Program-made: the position numbers and the translations under genes
Shown: positions 5,519-7,046 of the stretch, piece after piece
How the letters are laid out: every line of letters begins with the position of its first letter
Position numbering within the stretch: position 1 is the stretch's first letter
Assembly (NCBI GenBank): GCA_018677115.1
Contig: JAHHOC010000239.1
Span: 1-7,046 of the forward strand
Direction of reading: 5' to 3'
Source: Arenicella sp.
Lineage (GTDB): Bacteria; Pseudomonadota; Gammaproteobacteria; Arenicellales; Arenicellaceae
DNA: 7,046 nt
The notes under the pieces: generated by a model
The model's database searches: none
The model's input: the letters and a program-made list of their open reading frames with translations, nothing else
Told to the model about the DNA's origin: nothing

Positions 5519-6442
5519 ATGGCCAAAGAGATTGATCAAAAAGAATTTCGCAATGTACTCGGTTCATTCGTGACCGGCATCACTGTGGTCACCACGCGCA
5601 CACTCGATGGCGAATTGATCGGGTTCACTGCAAATAGTTTTACTTCGGTGTCGTTGGACCCACCGCTGATTTTGGTGTGTCTGGCACGTAGTTCCGGTAA
5701 TTTGGAGGCGTTCCAGAATAGTTCCGGTTTTGCGGTCAACATTCTCTCGGTTGATCAACGCGACATATCCAATACCTTTGCGTCTAAGGTTCCTGACCGT
5801 TTTGCCGGTCTGGACGTTACCACAGCCGCTACTGGCAGCCCGATTCTCAACGACTGCGTGGCGTGGCTGGATTGTGAGATGTATGAAATCCTGGATGGCG
5901 GCGATCATATCATTATGCTCGGTCGTGTGGTTGATTTCGAAGACCATGAAAAGAACCCATTGGGATATCACCGCAGCGCCTATGTGAATTTTGGTCTCAG
6001 CAAGGATGCGGCGATTGCAGCGGAGCATGCGGACAGCGCCACCGCGGTGGGTGCTTTGCTTGAGCATGATGGAAAAATCCTTCTGTTCAAAGATGAAAAT
6101 GGCCAGCTTGATTTACCTGCGGCACAACATGTGGGTGGCGATGACGGGTTGCTGGAAAAACTCGCAGCCATCGGACTGGAGGCAGAAATCGGCTTTCTGT
6201 TTGCCGTTTTTGAAGACCCGAAACGCGGCGGAACCTTCACCTGCTATCGGGGTACTACTCACGGCGAAATCAATTCCGATGAGGCAGCGTGGTTTGATTT
6301 GAACGATATTCCATTTGCCAAAATTGATGATGCTGCGGTCAGCAGCATGGTGCGCCGTTATATTGAAGACCGCAAGATTGATGCTTTCGGCCTGTTCACC
6401 GGAGACAGTGAATCGGACAACGTCGGCATTCTTTCCGACTGA
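5519..6442 (+). CDS. Flavin reductase-like domain fused to a degenerate Nudix-like domain
   Basis: The N-terminal half (about residues 7-158) is a flavin reductase-like domain of the HpaC/DIM6-NTAB type. It has GSFVTGITVVTT (15-26), the flavin-contacting GFTANSFTSVSLDPP (35-49) and GDHIIMLGRV (128-137). Such enzymes reduce FMN or FAD with NAD(P)H, often for a partner monooxygenase. Residues about 174-290 look like a Nudix fold (AVGALLEHDGKILLF at 176-190, DEAAWFDLNDIP at 254-265), but the Nudix box is lost: where RExxEExG should be, residues 213-220 read EKLAAIGL. Hydrolase activity is therefore unlikely, and ligand sensing is a guess. The ATG at 5519 is preferred. A TTG ten codons upstream is open, but neither start has a good ribosome site. 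The length is 307 residues against about 160-200 for single-domain members. No partner monooxygenase is in view. Confidence 0.88.
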   Translation: MAKEIDQKEFRNVLGSFVTGITVVTTRTLDGELIGFTANSFTSVSLDPPLILVCLARSSGNLEAFQNSSGFAVNILSVDQRDISNTFASKVPDRFAGLDVTTAATGSPILNDCVAWLDCEMYEILDGGDHIIMLGRVVDFEDHEKNPLGYHRSAYVNFGLSKDAAIAAEHADSATAVGALLEHDGKILLFKDENGQLDLPAAQHVGGDDGLLEKLAAIGLEAEIGFLFAVFEDPKRGGTFTCYRGTTHGEINSDEAAWFDLNDIPFAKIDDAAVSSMVRRYIEDRKIDAFGLFTGDSESDNVGILSD

Positions 6443-6458
6443 AATATCCAGTATTGTT

Positions 6459-6482
6459 CGCCACCATGCTCGACCGGCGGCG
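6459..6482. terminator. GC-rich hairpin between convergent genes (weak terminator candidate)
   Basis: CGCCACC (6459-6465) can pair with GGCGGCG (6476-6482), leaving one A-C mismatch and a ten-base loop. It lies in the 48-base gap between two convergent genes, where a terminator would be expected. There is no T-run on either side, so it is not a standard intrinsic terminator. Confidence 0.3.
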
Positions 6483-6490
6483 CAATCGAT

Positions 6491-7046
6491 TTAGCCCAGA
6501 CTTGATTGGTAGGCAAGTATCGCTGCAGTCAGGTCTTCCAGAGCAGTGCCAACCGATTTGAATACGGTAATTTCATCAGCTGACTGCCGACCTGCCTGAG
6601 TGCCCCGTGTCAGTTCATACAGATCCGCAACAATATCTTCCATGTCGATAATCCCTGCCTGCAGCGGTTGGATTATGTCGCCCGCTTCTTCCAGAGCCCC
6701 TTCCCGGGTATCCACAAAAATTTTTGCCCTGCGCATAAGTTCATCATCCGATTCACGCATACTGGGCCTGAACGCACCAACCAGGTCCACATGACAACCC
6801 GGCTTGAGCCATTCTCCCTTTAGCAAAGGTGACTCGGCCAGCGTCGCACAACTGATCACATCTGCCTCGCCGGCACAAGCAGCCAGACTCTCCACAACTT
6901 CGATCTCAGCTCCTGTCTGCGCGATCTCCTGTGCCATCGCTTCGGCGCGCTGCCGATGGCGACCCCATATTGTTATTCGATTTATTGGTCGTACCGCAAC
7001 ATGCGCCTGAATAAGATGGCGCGCAAGACCACCGCAACCGACCATC
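6491..7046 (-). CDS. Ornithine cyclodeaminase/mu-crystallin family protein, C-terminal part (5' end beyond right edge)
   Basis: This is the C-terminal 184 or so residues of an NAD(P)-dependent enzyme of a family that includes ornithine cyclodeaminase, ketimine (1-pyrroline-2-carboxylate) reductase and one type of alanine dehydrogenase. Residues counted from the visible edge show the nucleotide-binding VGCGGLARHLIQAH, WGRHRQRAEAMA on the next strand and helix, CATLAESPLL, LKPGCHVDLVGAFRPSMRE, DTREGALEEAGDI and the family hallmark SADEITVFKSVGTALEDL. The frame stays open to the edge, and its first Met lies in the middle of the Rossmann fold, so the true start is outside. About 125-135 residues are missing against a usual 310-330. 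The glycine motif reads GCGGLA rather than the common GTGxQA. Substrate cannot be decided. It is convergent with the flavin reductase. Confidence 0.92.
   Translation of the reverse strand, partial: MVGCGGLARHLIQAHVAVRPINRITIWGRHRQRAEAMAQEIAQTGAEIEVVESLAACAGEADVISCATLAESPLLKGEWLKPGCHVDLVGAFRPSMRESDDELMRRAKIFVDTREGALEEAGDIIQPLQAGIIDMEDIVADLYELTRGTQAGRQSADEITVFKSVGTALEDLTAAILAYQSSLG

Noticed and set aside
5564..6067. 167-residue minus-strand frame within the flavin reductase
   Set aside because: It is antisense to a clearly conserved domain and has no recognisable product.

Overview
The window looks like a chromosomal piece of a proteobacterium, most likely a marine or other betaine-using gammaproteobacterium. 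The reasons are the close likeness of the Lrp-type regulator to gammaproteobacterial Lrp, moderate base composition, and a gene set devoted to methylated and simple amino acids. The species-level assignment is inference. No RNA gene, insertion sequence, CRISPR array or phage gene is visible.

Layout. Positions 1-1803 (minus strand) carry the 5' part of a heterotetrameric sarcosine oxidase operon: a possible 23-codon leader ORF, soxB (beta), soxD (delta) and the first 42 codons of soxA (alpha), which runs off the left edge. The soxD/soxA junction holds a 23-bp tandem duplication that places two 8-codon mini-ORFs between the two genes. Each ORF in the chain is joined to the next by a four-base stop/start overlap (ATGA, ATGA, GTGA). 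Positions 1889-2359 (minus) encode an Lrp/AsnC-family regulator. It is divergent from ald (2542-3654, plus), an alanine dehydrogenase with all four expected catalytic/substrate residues, and they share a very AT-rich intergenic region. Positions 3737-5362 (minus) encode a BCCT-family transporter convergent with ald. Divergent from it is a flavin reductase with a C-terminal degenerate Nudix-like domain (5519-6442, plus). A perfect 12-bp palindrome between these two genes overlaps the best -10 candidate for each direction. The right edge (6491-7046, minus) holds the C-terminal half of an ornithine cyclodeaminase/mu-crystallin family enzyme.

How the genes may work together (inference): the BCCT carrier imports a betaine-like compound. 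Demethylation outside this window would yield sarcosine, which SoxBDA(G) converts to glycine plus 5,10-methylene-tetrahydrofolate. Alanine dehydrogenase, under the Lrp-type regulator, links the amino nitrogen to pyruvate. The flavin reductase and the cyclodeaminase-family enzyme may act on related N-substituted amino acids, but their substrates cannot be read from sequence.

The most unusual items are the triplicated ribosome-site/start module before soxA, the possible TAATG-coupled leader ORF before soxB, the shared palindromic operator candidate, and the flavin reductase/dead-Nudix fusion.
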